Shown piece after piece: positions 17,854 to 26,226 of a stretch of DNA of 64,000 nucleotides. The DNA lies in the NCBI RefSeq assembly GCF_003284585.1, contig NZ_QKRX01000006.1, positions 172,345 to 236,344 on the forward strand, given 5' to 3'. Each line of letters opens with the position of its first letter. The stretch's first letter is position 1. Source of the stretch: Nitrincola tibetensis. GTDB lineage: Bacteria > Pseudomonadota > Gammaproteobacteria > Pseudomonadales > Balneatricaceae. The translations under genes were made by a program, and so were the position numbers. The notes under the pieces are model-generated. The model was given only the letters and a program-made list of their open reading frames with translations. It was not told the origin of the DNA and made no database searches.

Positions 17854-18822
17854 ATGAACCTCGTCTCTGAAATTAAGAAATTCGCTACGCTACCCGTGTT
17901 GTTAGGTCTAGCGATCTCCAGCGCAACCTTACAGGCCAGTGATTTGGCACCTCGTTTCACGGATGCGAACGGTGATATGGTGGCCGATGCGCCAACAGAT
18001 CCTAAGGATTGGATTGATCCTAATGTTTTGATTTTTGCCTATACACCGGTTGAAGACCCTGCCGTTTACGCTCAGGTGTGGGACGATTTCTTAAAGCACA
18101 TGGAAAAAGTGACTGGTAAACGTGTGCAGTTCTTCCCAGTGCAATCGAATGCGGCTCAGTTAGAGGCCATGCGTGCTGGACGCCTTCATGTGGCGGGCTT
18201 CAATACAGGTTCAAACCCTATAGCGGTTAACTGCGCGGGCTTTGTTCCTTTCACAATGATGGCACAGGAAGATGGCAGCTTCGGTTATGAAATGGAAATC
18301 ATCACCCGTCCTGATTCAGGGATTGCCAAGGTTGAAGATATCAAAGGCCGTAGCCTAGCCTTCACCGCGCCAACGTCTAACTCGGGCTTCAAAGCACCTT
18401 CAGCCTTGTTATCTGCAGAGTTTGGTTTGGTGGCAGACGTGGACTTTACGCCTTCATTTTCAGGCAGCCATGACAACTCGATTCTAGGTGTTGTCAACAA
18501 AGACTACGACGCCGCTGCTATCGCTAACTCAGTGTTAAAGCGCATGGTGTCTAGAGATGTTGTATCTGAAGCCGATTACACCACAATTTACACGTCACAA
18601 ACCTTCCCAACCACGGGTTACGGCTATGTCTATAACCTGAAACCTGAGTTAGCCGAAAAAGTGCAAGAAGCCTTCTTCAGCTATGAGTGGGCAGGTTCAC
18701 CCTTAGAAGCTGAGTTTAAAAACTCAGGTGAGGCTCAGTTTATTCCGATTACCTACAAAGAACATTGGGAAGTGGTTCGCACGATCGATAAAGCGATGGA
18801 TGTGACTTACAACTGCAATTGA
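17854..18822 (+). CDS. phnD: Phosphonate/phosphite/phosphate ABC substrate-binding protein PhnD
   Basis: A 322-residue periplasmic binding protein. A signal peptide ends near residue 28 (LQASDLAPR), and the PhnD fold follows: VQFFPVQSNAAQLEAMRAGRLHVAGFNTG and GRSLAFTAPTSNSGFKAPSALL. The motif SGSHDNSI near residue 203 is where this family contacts the phosphonate group. It is encoded first in the import operon, with a terminator after it so that it can be made in excess of the membrane parts. The upstream Pho box predicts induction by phosphate starvation. Confidence 0.92.
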   Translation: MNLVSEIKKFATLPVLLGLAISSATLQASDLAPRFTDANGDMVADAPTDPKDWIDPNVLIFAYTPVEDPAVYAQVWDDFLKHMEKVTGKRVQFFPVQSNAAQLEAMRAGRLHVAGFNTGSNPIAVNCAGFVPFTMMAQEDGSFGYEMEIITRPDSGIAKVEDIKGRSLAFTAPTSNSGFKAPSALLSAEFGLVADVDFTPSFSGSHDNSILGVVNKDYDAAAIANSVLKRMVSRDVVSEADYTTIYTSQTFPTTGYGYVYNLKPELAEKVQEAFFSYEWAGSPLEAEFKNSGEAQFIPITYKEHWEVVRTIDKAMDVTYNCN

Positions 18823-18849
18823 TTTAAGGCTCGAGCTTACGCTCATTTG

Positions 18850-18878
18850 GCCCCTCTTAATGAGGGGCTGTTTTTTTT
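18850..18878 (+). terminator. Intra-operon terminator between phnD and phnC
   Basis: GCCCCTC (18850-18856) and GAGGGGC (18862-18868) form a perfect hairpin with a 5-nt loop, followed by a T-run to 18878. It lies between the binding-protein gene and the ATPase gene of one operon, so partial read-through would set the ratio of PhnD to PhnCE. Confidence 0.85.
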
Positions 18879-18901
18879 GTATAGTTTAGGAGCCATTTGT
18901 T

Positions 18902-19732
18902 ATGTTAACCATTCAATCCTTAAGTAAACGCTATAACACGGGTGATAAAGCCCTCACTCAAGTCAATATTCAGATTCCAAAAGGGCAGGTCGTTGCTCTT
19001 ATAGGTCCTTCTGGTGCGGGAAAAAGTACGCTCATTCGTTGTGTCAACCGACTGGTTGAGCCGACCGAAGGTCAAGTTTTTTTGGGTGATACTCAAATTA
19101 CCAAACTGAATACTCGCCAGTTACGCTCGGCTCGTCGTCGAATGGGAATGATTTTTCAGGATTATGCACTGATTGATCGTTTGTCGGTGATGGAAAACGT
19201 CCTGTCTGGCTATTTAGGCTATACCGGATTTTGGCGCAGTTTTTTGCGTCGCTATCCCCAAGACGTGATTGTCGAAGCCTTTCGTTTATTGGAGCGCGTT
19301 GGCTTAGAGTCATTTATTGATAAGCGTGCCGATGAGTTATCCGGTGGACAGCGCCAGCGCGTTGGTATTGCACGAGCCTTGTTACAAAACCCACAGATTT
19401 TATTGGTGGATGAGCCGACCGCCAGTCTAGACCCGAAAACCTCACGCCAAATTATGCGCCTGATTCGTGAGCTATGCGCGGAGCGTCAGTTGTCGGCGAT
19501 TATCAATATTCATGACGTACATTTAGCACAGCAATTTGCCGACCGCATTATCGGGCTCAGAGCAGGAGAAGTTGTGTTTGACGGTCAGCCAGATGCATTG
19601 GATACAGAGATGCTAACGCTGATCTACGGAGAAGAAGACTGGAATCCGCAAATAGACGCGGATGAGGAAGAAAACGCTAAACATAAAGCACCTGATCAGA
19701 TGTATATGGATTCTAAGGCGGCGTTGGTATGA
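18902..19732 (+). CDS. phnC: Phosphonate ABC importer ATPase PhnC
   Basis: A 276-residue ABC ATPase with Walker [10 protein letters not shown], signature LSGGQRQR, Walker [13 protein letters not shown] and switch histidine in NIHDVHLA. The PhnC-type residues [19 protein letters not shown] lie after the Q-loop. Its last 4 nt overlap phnE (ATGA). Confidence 0.93.
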   Translation: MLTIQSLSKRYNTGDKALTQVNIQIPKGQVVALIGPSGAGKSTLIRCVNRLVEPTEGQVFLGDTQITKLNTRQLRSARRRMGMIFQDYALIDRLSVMENVLSGYLGYTGFWRSFLRRYPQDVIVEAFRLLERVGLESFIDKRADELSGGQRQRVGIARALLQNPQILLVDEPTASLDPKTSRQIMRLIRELCAERQLSAIINIHDVHLAQQFADRIIGLRAGEVVFDGQPDALDTEMLTLIYGEEDWNPQIDADEEENAKHKAPDQMYMDSKAALV

Positions 19733-20550
19733 AGCCTGTGTTTACCCGTACCGATTTGGCTCGCCAGGGGCAGTGGCGTCCCTTGCCATTAATTCGAGAT
19801 GTGCGTTATCGCTATCTGTTGATTCTGGCTGTATTGGTGTATTTCTGCTTGGCCTTTCTCAGCATTGATGTCAATTGGGCACGTGTTGCAGAAGGCATGA
19901 GCCGGGCTGCGCGCTTCTTAGCGGCCTTTTTACAACCGGATTTTACCACCCGTAGTCAGGATATTATCAACGGCTTATTAGAATCCCTGACCATGACCTT
20001 CACCTCGACGGTGATTGGCGTGTTACTGGCGATTCCGGTGGGCGTTGGGGCCGCACGTAATATTGCGCCTTTGCCAGTCTACTTGTTCTGTCGTTCCATT
20101 ATCGCGATCTCGCGTACCTTCCAAGAAGTCATTATTGCCATACTGTTTGTGGTGATGTTTGGCTTTGGTCCCTTAGCGGGCATGATTACCCTGGCCTTCG
20201 CGACGGTGGGCTTTATGGCGAAGCTGTTGGCTGAAGACATCGAAGATATTGATGAGCGCCAAGTGGAGGCCATACGTTCAACAGGCGCGCGTTGGTTGCA
20301 GTTAATGAATTATGCGGTGCAACCCCAGGTGATGCCAAGGTTGATCGGTTTGTCTGTGTACCGATTGGACATTAATTTTCGGGAATCCGCGGTGATCGGT
20401 ATCGTCGGGGCTGGAGGTATAGGTGCCACGCTCAACACGTCTCTGAGTCGCTATGAATACGGAACTGCCGCGGCAATATTGATTATCATTATTGCGATTG
20501 TCATGTTAACTGAATATTGCTCGGGTTATATCCGCAGGTGGGTACAGTAA
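19729..20550 (+). CDS. phnE: Phosphonate ABC importer permease PhnE (first)
   Basis: A 273-residue inner-membrane protein with about six membrane segments. The EAA loop is [17 protein letters not shown] and the C-terminal region [15 protein letters not shown] is typical of PhnE. It overlaps phnC by 4 bp and the next permease by 1 bp. Confidence 0.92.
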   Translation: MKPVFTRTDLARQGQWRPLPLIRDVRYRYLLILAVLVYFCLAFLSIDVNWARVAEGMSRAARFLAAFLQPDFTTRSQDIINGLLESLTMTFTSTVIGVLLAIPVGVGAARNIAPLPVYLFCRSIIAISRTFQEVIIAILFVVMFGFGPLAGMITLAFATVGFMAKLLAEDIEDIDERQVEAIRSTGARWLQLMNYAVQPQVMPRLIGLSVYRLDINFRESAVIGIVGAGGIGATLNTSLSRYEYGTAAAILIIIIAIVMLTEYCSGYIRRWVQ

Positions 20551-21377
20551 TGCCAGTCCGTTATTTAGACAATTCGACATCGCTTGCAAATGCACAGTGG
20601 AGCGCTAAAACACGCAAGCAGCAATGGTTAAGCTGGTTGGCTTGGTTGCTGGGTGTTTCTTTATTTATTCTTTGTTGGAAAATGATTTCGGATAACACTC
20701 TTTGGGTCTTTGTTGAAGATGCACCCAAACAGGGAGCCGATCTCATCTCTAGGATGATTCCACCACAGTGGAGCTATACACCTAACCTTTGGCAGCCGCT
20801 GTGGGACACTCTTAACATCGCCACATTTGGCACCGTATTGGGCATCATTATGGCGTTCCCCTGTGCATTTTTGGCCGCGCGGAACACAACCCCACATCCG
20901 TTAATCCGCTCAGCAGCGTTGATGATCATTGTTTCCTCTCGCTCTATTAACTCGTTAATTTGGGCGATGTTACTGGTCACTATTCTTGGCCCTGGATTGC
21001 TAGCGGGTATTTTGGCCATTGCTTTGCGCTCCATTGGCTTCGTTGGAAAACTACTCTATGAAGCCATTGAAGAAATCCACCCAACACCCGTTGAAGCCAT
21101 TACCGCAACCGGTGCAAGTCGATTGCAAGTCATGGCCTACGCTGTTTTACCGCAAGTGATGCCCGCATTTGCCGGCATCAGTATTTATCGCTGGGACATC
21201 AATATTCGTGAATCAACGGTGTTGGGGTTGGTCGGCGCTGGTGGGATAGGTCTGCAGCTCAACGCCGCAATCAATACCCTGGCTTGGGACAAAGTCAGCA
21301 TGATATTTATTTTAATCTTTGCGACGGTATTAGTGTCTGAGTGGATCTCGGCTAAAGTCCGCAAAGCCTTTTTGTGA
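20550..21377 (+). CDS. phnE: Phosphonate ABC importer permease PhnE (second)
   Basis: A 275-residue paralog of the preceding gene with EAA loop TPVEAITATGASRLQV and GLVGAGGIGLQLN. The two permeases probably form a heterodimer with a PhnC dimer. The ATG at 20550 shares its A with the upstream stop (TAATG); an in-frame TTG 33 nt earlier is rejected. Confidence 0.91.
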   Translation: MPVRYLDNSTSLANAQWSAKTRKQQWLSWLAWLLGVSLFILCWKMISDNTLWVFVEDAPKQGADLISRMIPPQWSYTPNLWQPLWDTLNIATFGTVLGIIMAFPCAFLAARNTTPHPLIRSAALMIIVSSRSINSLIWAMLLVTILGPGLLAGILAIALRSIGFVGKLLYEAIEEIHPTPVEAITATGASRLQVMAYAVLPQVMPAFAGISIYRWDINIRESTVLGLVGAGGIGLQLNAAINTLAWDKVSMIFILIFATVLVSEWISAKVRKAFL

Positions 21378-21386
21378 GGGTTTAAC

Positions 21387-22046
21387 ATGCGTTTAACAGA
21401 TGCGAATTTAACGCTGGTCGACCTGATACGTCATGGCGAGCCAGAGGGAGGTCGCAAGTTTCGTGGCAGTACCGATCATCCTCTGAGCTTATTGGGCTGG
21501 TCTCAAATGCAAGCGGCTGTAGGTGAGTATAATCAATGGGATGCGATTGTAACGTCGCCTTTACTGCGTTGCTGCGAGTTTGCACATTGGTTAGGAGATA
21601 AGCATAACATCCCCGTGGCAGTGGAGACGGACCTGGCTGAAATGCATCTGGGCGACTGGGAGGGGCTGACCATGGCCGAAGCGAAGGCTCGTTTTCCGGC
21701 CATAGATGAATACCCAGATCAGGTTACGGCTTTCTGGGCAGACCCTTTGCATTATCCGCCACAAAATGGTGAAACCTTCCAGCGCTTTGACTTGCGGATA
21801 CAGCAAGTGTGGACGCGTATTTTAGAGGCGTACAAAGGCCAGCGCGTGTTGATTGTGGCGCATTTGTTCACCTGTAACTTTATTATCCGCCAAGTGTTAC
21901 AACAGCCACTCGAAAAGGCAATCTTCTTTGACTTGCCTTATGCCGGCCTTAGCCGTTTGCGCTTTGAAGACACGCCGACCAGTGAGCTTATTCAGTTGGA
22001 ATGGGTGGGGCGCAGTGACATACCCAGTGCGCCGTTGAAGTCTTAG
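21387..22046 (+). CDS. Histidine phosphatase family protein
   Basis: A 219-residue phosphoglycerate-mutase-like phosphatase. The catalytic RHG motif (LIRHGEPEGG) is near residue 14, the second arginine lies in SPLLRCCEFA near 57, the acid/base glutamate in EMHLGDWEG near 84, and the second histidine in VAHLFTCNF near 155. The closest named relatives are alpha-ribazole phosphatases. It is the last gene of the phn operon, 9 bp after phnE, so it may dephosphorylate a product of phosphonate or glycolipid metabolism. Substrate unknown. Confidence 0.8.
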   Translation: MRLTDANLTLVDLIRHGEPEGGRKFRGSTDHPLSLLGWSQMQAAVGEYNQWDAIVTSPLLRCCEFAHWLGDKHNIPVAVETDLAEMHLGDWEGLTMAEAKARFPAIDEYPDQVTAFWADPLHYPPQNGETFQRFDLRIQQVWTRILEAYKGQRVLIVAHLFTCNFIIRQVLQQPLEKAIFFDLPYAGLSRLRFEDTPTSELIQLEWVGRSDIPSAPLKS

Positions 22047-22068
22047 GGCTATTAAGGAATAAGGAATT

Positions 22069-22300
22069 AAGGGGAGCAAATATCTTAGTGTACGTTTTCG
22101 TTCCGCTGGACTTTACACCCCTTAATATGCCCAGTCCCTCAGCGCTTGCCAGTATGTAAGTAGTGAGTCCAAATCTGGCCTTGCTTTTCTGCGTCTGACC
22201 AACGGGCAGAGGTTAGTACTATGGCTTGCCGAGAGTTTAACGATGGTCTGGTGTATAACGCCGAGTTTGCCAGTGTATTTTCGTTGGAGCCAGAAAAGGC
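22069..22300 (+). pseudogene. Decayed copy of the downstream lipoprotein/lipase region
   Basis: Bases 22203-22297 are nearly identical to 24265-24358 inside the lipoprotein gene (ATGGCTTGCCGAGAGTTTAA at 22221 and 24283). Bases 22126-22202 match its signal-peptide region with small deletions that shift the frame. The AAGGAATAAGGAATTAAG string at 22053 recurs at 23360 before the lipase gene. The lipase reading frame itself is absent. So this is a collapsed, non-functional duplicate joined at about 22298 to the end of the GNAT toxin gene. Confidence 0.8.
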
Positions 22301-22301
22301 T

Positions 22302-22802
22302 TTATTTTAATAATGCTTTGAGATCCTTAAGCATTAGAAATAAGTGGTATGGATCGGTTGGGCTATTTTCGAAATCCCATGCTTCATACCATTGTCGAGC
22401 GGTCTCATTCTTGGCATGAACCAGCAGGCATCGAATACCTGCGATGTCAGCAGCTTGTGCGGTACGCAGCAATGCGTCTTTTAATAGAGCCTTACCTAGA
22501 CCTTTTCCTTGGTGTTGTTGATCAACTGCTAAGCGTGCTAACACCATGACAGGTACGGGGTGTCGAGCTAATCCTTTTATGATTCTCTCTGGGGCGGAGC
22601 TTGGATCAACACTTCCGACTGTTAAACTGTAGAATCCCACCACTGCATCGTCGAGGCAACACACATAGGTGTGTGCACTGTTGGCCTTTTGATTGATCAG
22701 CGCATATCGTTTCAGAAATTGATCTAGAGCTGTTTGCCCACTATCAAATCCATTTACAGAGTCCGTCGGTTGAAGTTTGCGAATGGGTTGATAACGAGCC
22801 AT
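22302..22802 (-). CDS. GNAT-family toxin of a TacAT/AtaRT-type toxin-antitoxin pair
   Basis: A 166-residue Gcn5-type acetyltransferase. The acetyl-CoA motif is LARLAVDQQHQGKGLGKALL (about 88-107), and the late tyrosine (KNETARQWYEAWDFE) is near residue 143. Relatives acetylate the amino group of charged tRNAs and stop translation. The ATG overlaps the antitoxin stop by one base, the usual antitoxin-first order. Confidence 0.88.
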   Translation of the reverse strand: MARYQPIRKLQPTDSVNGFDSGQTALDQFLKRYALINQKANSAHTYVCCLDDAVVGFYSLTVGSVDPSSAPERIIKGLARHPVPVMVLARLAVDQQHQGKGLGKALLKDALLRTAQAADIAGIRCLLVHAKNETARQWYEAWDFENSPTDPYHLFLMLKDLKALLK

Positions 22803-23095
22803 TAATCCAGAAGCCCTGGCTGGCTAAGCAATTTTTTCATGTTCGGTTTAGCTTGAGCGGGACGATCCAGAGCATCTTGAAAAGCCGCCCATTGCTCATC
22901 ACTGAGTACAAATTTTTGGCGATCTGCCAACGCTTGATTAGCTGCAGTCACTCCTGCATCCAGCAGGAACTCACTAACACTCTTATGACACGAACGTGCG
23001 GCATCCTGTAATAACTGCTTAACAGCGCTATTCGCCCGAATATCGATCCGTTCAGTCTTTGATTGATTCACATTGTTCATATTCGTCACCATCAT
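22802..23095 (-). CDS. DUF1778 ribbon-helix-helix antitoxin
   Basis: A 97-residue antitoxin. The N-terminal RHH DNA-binding part is ERIDIRANSAVKQLLQDAA followed by HKSVSEFLLDAG, and the C-terminal tail (DEQWAAFQDALDRPAQ) wraps the toxin. It represses its own promoter with the toxin as co-repressor. Confidence 0.88.
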   Translation of the reverse strand: MMVTNMNNVNQSKTERIDIRANSAVKQLLQDAARSCHKSVSEFLLDAGVTAANQALADRQKFVLSDEQWAAFQDALDRPAQAKPNMKKLLSQPGLLD

Positions 23096-23107
23096 TCTAT
23101 AGGCTTA

Positions 23108-23136
23108 ATCGTAGCGTACGTACAATATCCTGACAA
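23108..23136 (-). promoter_or_regulatory. Promoter of the first DUF1778-GNAT pair
   Basis: On the minus strand TTGTCA (23136-23131) and TACGAT (23113-23108) are 17 nt apart. The spacer contains the palindrome GTACGTAC (23116-23123), a likely antitoxin operator. A related arrangement recurs at 25965-25993. Confidence 0.65.
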
Positions 23137-23377
23137 GCGTTGCATTTGTATTTACTAGAGTGCAGCAGTCTATGAAAAGGTATGTTGGTATATCAACGGA
23201 GATAATCTGTTCGGTCTTTACCGTCAATCGAGTGGTGCCTTAAATCGGGTTACTCTCTCCGTTTCCTGACTGCTTCCTTATTTTACAAAGCTGCCTATTT
23301 ATTTTAGTATCGATCCCGCTTTTAAAACTCTGCAAGGATGTATAGCAGAGCACATCATCAAGGAATAAGGAATTAAG

Positions 23378-24136
23378 ATGCCCAGTCTGTTAGATCTCGC
23401 AAAAGCGTGTGAAACTAGTTATAAAACTGAACCTAAGTTAAGTAGTTGGGTCGCGCTACATGAATATGGTCCCCGTCCCAGTGGATTTTTTGGTGTGCTT
23501 TTTAGACGTCAGTTAGAGGATGGTATTTTCGAAAATATTTTAGCCTATCGAGGAACCGACGGCCTGTTAGATGGCGATATGGCCAGCAATCGTGACATAC
23601 TTCGAGGGCGTATGGTGAGGCAGTATCCGGATGCCTTAGCGGCGTTACGAGATGCACTAAAGCAAAGTGAGGGTCACAAGCTGTATATCACGGGTCATTC
23701 TTTAGGGGGTGGGTTGGCCGCTCTATGTTCTGTAGATAAGTGGCGCCGGGGTGTACGTGATTTACCTACGGTGACATTCAATGCGCCGGGCGTCATGCGC
23801 AGTGCACGTTATCTTTGGGGTGAGGGCTCTGTACGATTTGCACGAGACCGTGTGTTGAATGGATTGGATTCTTATTACAATAGTCACCGAAAAGGCCTCC
23901 ATGTCGTAACTGAAGGGGATCCTATCGCTCATTTTGGTTCGGCAACCATGCAAGAGTTGCTAGCTGTACCGAACCTAGAGTGCGAGGTAAAGGCGCGACA
24001 AGTCTTACCTGAAACCCATCGTCACCGTTCACAATTAGGAATGATACCCACTCTGCAGATGAGGACGAGCACCGCCCTGTGTGCGCATAGCATTCGAAAT
24101 CTTGTGCAAATCCTTGAGCGTGACCCCATCCACTAG
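23378..24136 (+). CDS. Class 3 lipase-like hydrolase, candidate secreted effector
   Basis: A 252-residue alpha/beta hydrolase of the lipase-3 type. The nucleophile elbow is GHSLGGGLA with Ser near residue 109. A catalytic Asp candidate is in TEGDPIAH near 186 and a His candidate in CAHSIRNL near 240. FENILAYRGTDGLLDG matches the oxyanion region of this family. There is no signal peptide. It is followed 11 bp later by a lipoprotein gene, the order expected of a phospholipase effector (Tle-like) and its periplasmic immunity lipoprotein. No type VI secretion genes are in the window, so the secretion route is unknown. Confidence 0.75.
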   Translation: MPSLLDLAKACETSYKTEPKLSSWVALHEYGPRPSGFFGVLFRRQLEDGIFENILAYRGTDGLLDGDMASNRDILRGRMVRQYPDALAALRDALKQSEGHKLYITGHSLGGGLAALCSVDKWRRGVRDLPTVTFNAPGVMRSARYLWGEGSVRFARDRVLNGLDSYYNSHRKGLHVVTEGDPIAHFGSATMQELLAVPNLECEVKARQVLPETHRHRSQLGMIPTLQMRTSTALCAHSIRNLVQILERDPIH

Positions 24137-24147
24137 GAGCCTCTCGA

Positions 24148-24900
24148 ATGGTCGTAATGTCTAGGCAGTTTTTATTAATTGGCAGTCTTGCCCTGTCTCT
24201 CAGCGCTTGCCAAGATGTAAGCAGTGAGTCTAAAGCTAGCTTTGCTATTTCTGCTTCTGACCAACAGACAGAGGTCAGCACTATGGCTTGCCGAGAGTTT
24301 AACGATGGTCTGGCGTATAACGCCGAGTTTGCCAGTGTATTTTCGTTGGAGCCGACACAGGCGGTAGAGATGGACCCCGGTTTGATGGCCGTGAGAGTAT
24401 ATTGGACTGAGATGGCAAATCATCCTGATGAACCAATGATGCAGATGCAATTGTACTTAGAACCAAGTGTGAATTTACAGTTCCCGAAAGACGAAGGTAC
24501 TCATAATGTAGTAGAAACCTTAGTACGGAGCGGTTTTCGGTATTTTCCACATAGACCTTATACTTACCCAGATAGTAACGATGAGTTCAATTTTCGCTAT
24601 GTGATTCAGGATGGAGAGGAGTTGGTTTCAACTTACTTACTGCGTTATCGAACAAATTTGACAAGCAGTGGCATTCAAGCAATCCAGCTGGGCACTACCT
24701 TCCGGAAAAATCCAGTGGTGTATTTGTATATTGGCGAAGATGACCCGTTGGAGAGTGGAAGAGGTCAGCTTCGCCATGATCTTGCGGCAGGAAAAAGTCA
24801 TGACCCCGCTCGCTACCTCAAGCTCCGCATACCCACAGAGCTACAGCCCGTGATGCAGTCCCCTTATCGACCTTGTCAAGGAGGCGTAGCACAGCGCTGA
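24148..24900 (+). CDS. Lipoprotein, candidate immunity protein for the lipase
   Basis: A 250-residue protein with a lipoprotein signal (GSLALSLSAC, lipobox cysteine near residue 21) and no recognised domain. The start at 24148 has GGAG 8 nt upstream. It is paired with the lipase and has a decayed extra copy upstream at 22126-22297. Duplicate immunity genes are common around toxic phospholipase effectors, which supports the immunity reading, but the protein family is not one I know. Confidence 0.65.
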   Translation: MVVMSRQFLLIGSLALSLSACQDVSSESKASFAISASDQQTEVSTMACREFNDGLAYNAEFASVFSLEPTQAVEMDPGLMAVRVYWTEMANHPDEPMMQMQLYLEPSVNLQFPKDEGTHNVVETLVRSGFRYFPHRPYTYPDSNDEFNFRYVIQDGEELVSTYLLRYRTNLTSSGIQAIQLGTTFRKNPVVYLYIGEDDPLESGRGQLRHDLAAGKSHDPARYLKLRIPTELQPVMQSPYRPCQGGVAQR

Positions 24901-24951
24901 TTTTAATTTAGTACTCCATTCATTGGGTTTCTTCAGAAGAGGGTGCGTCTC

Positions 24952-24978
24952 AATTGTTTCCGCAGTGCGGAAACAATT
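24952..24978. repeat. 27-bp palindrome at a rearrangement junction
   Basis: AATTGTTTCCGCA and its exact complement (TGCGGAAACAATT) are separated by a single G. The right arm ends exactly where a 46-nt fragment of the GNAT toxin gene begins (24978). No T-run follows. It may be a leftover recombination or insertion end. Confidence 0.6.
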
Positions 24979-25023
24979 TACCTAGACCTTTTCCTTGGTG
25001 TTTTTGATCAACTGCTAAGCGTG
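24978..25023 (-). pseudogene. 46-nt fragment of the GNAT toxin gene
   Basis: This stretch matches bases 22492-22537 of the first GNAT toxin gene with one difference near its middle (TTTTTG for TTGTTG). It encodes the acetyl-CoA-binding region only. It marks a third, deleted toxin-antitoxin copy. Confidence 0.8.
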
Positions 25024-25157
25024 AGGAAAATAGCTGGACTTCCCCCGATTCAGTTTCGATGACTGCTTCAACTCGAAGGTCACACTATCATGAAGCTTTA
25101 TAGAGGCACCATTATGACGTACAATTATCTCATGTAATTCACATTGAGGTATTCACC

Positions 25158-25445
25158 ATGGATGAAGCCACAGACACCAAACAAGACCGTATCAATCTCC
25201 GGTTGAAACACAGCGCCAAGAGAGCGATAGAGCGTGCCGCGAGCCTTGAAGGCAAGACCGTCAGCAATTTCATCCTGACCAGTGCGTTGGCTCATGCCGA
25301 AAAAACCATTCATGAGCATGAAGTCATGAGCTTGAATAGCCGAGACTCCGAAGCCTTCTTCAATGCATTGGTCAAGCCGATCCGCTTCAACAAAAAACTG
25401 GCAGCCGCCTTCGAGGAACATGATCAGCGCGTCACCAACACATGA
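25158..25445 (+). CDS. DUF1778 antitoxin (second pair)
   Basis: A 95-residue ribbon-helix-helix antitoxin: QDRINLRLKHSAKRAIERAA, then GKTVSNFILTSAL, and a toxin-binding tail DSEAFFNALVKPIRFN. GAGG lies upstream of the ATG. Its stop overlaps the toxin start by 4 nt (ATGA). The codons are GC-richer than those of the first pair, so the two pairs were probably acquired separately. Confidence 0.9.
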   Translation: MDEATDTKQDRINLRLKHSAKRAIERAASLEGKTVSNFILTSALAHAEKTIHEHEVMSLNSRDSEAFFNALVKPIRFNKKLAAAFEEHDQRVTNT

Positions 25446-25942
25446 CCGATTATTCAAATTTGGTTATACGGCCACTGGATAGTGATCATGACAGACTTGG
25501 ATTTCATTGCGGTGTAGCCTCACTGGATGACTATATTCAAAAGCAGGCCCGCCAAGATGTGAAGCGCCGTGTCAGCCGGGTGTTTGCGGCAACTACGGTG
25601 GAGCGGCCGAATAGTATAGTGGGCTATTACACGCTCTCCACCCTGTCGATTGAACTCGGTCAATTGCCATTGGCTCTCGCTCGTAAACTCCCCCGGCATC
25701 CTGTTCCAGCAGCCTTGCTTGGCAGGTTAGCGGTAAATCAAGCAGCTCAGAGTCATGGGGTGGGGAAAATGTTGTTGGTCGATGCCATCAAGCGAACGCT
25801 GGCCGTCAGCGATGAGATCGCCATTTACGCGATGGTAGTCGATGCCATTGATGAGCGAGCACAGCACTTCTATGAACAATTCGGTTTTTCGCTTCTCAGC
25901 TCAGGAAACCAACGCTTGTTCCTTCCACTCAAATCCATCTAA
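25442..25942 (+). CDS. GNAT-family toxin (second pair)
   Basis: A 166-residue acetyltransferase toxin with acetyl-CoA motif GRLAVNQAAQSHGVGKMLL and late tyrosine in DERAQHFYEQFGF. It has the same family and length as the toxin at 22302-22802 but a clearly different sequence, so cross-neutralisation is unlikely. Confidence 0.9.
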   Translation: MTDYSNLVIRPLDSDHDRLGFHCGVASLDDYIQKQARQDVKRRVSRVFAATTVERPNSIVGYYTLSTLSIELGQLPLALARKLPRHPVPAALLGRLAVNQAAQSHGVGKMLLVDAIKRTLAVSDEIAIYAMVVDAIDERAQHFYEQFGFSLLSSGNQRLFLPLKSI

Positions 25943-25952
25943 ATCTATTGAT

Positions 25953-25993
25953 AAGGGGGTAAATTTCTTAGTGTACGTACAGTATACTGACAA
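25953..25993. repeat. Relic toxin-antitoxin promoter and 26-bp repeat
   Basis: AAGGGGGTAAATTTCTTAGT and the following bases (25953-25978) repeat with few changes at 22069-22095. On the minus strand TTGTCA (25993-25988) and GTACGTAC recur with the same layout as the promoter of the first toxin-antitoxin pair at 23108-23136. No gene follows in that direction. The two copies bracket the whole accessory segment. From here to 26226 I see nothing else. Confidence 0.55.
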
Positions 25994-26226
25994 ATGTTGT
26001 GTTTACATCCAAGTATTCCGTACTACAAAATATGGCTTACCTAAATGTTTAATTCAGTAGCGCAATTGCATTTTGCTCAAGTCATCACTTCTCTACAGCA
26101 TCAAATTATCCGCTGGGTATGCACACCGATGAAGGTGTGGGGTGAATGGTTTGCAGTCGAAAGACAGCTTTTACTGTAAGTACATACAGCACAATCAGTT
26201 AGCACCCAGTAATGGGAATCCTCTCC

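Noticed and set aside
22069..26060. Chromosomal integron cassette array
   Set aside because: Toxin-antitoxin pairs in a row suggested it, but I find no attC-type sites (GTTRRRY with its complement) between genes, and gene orientations are mixed.
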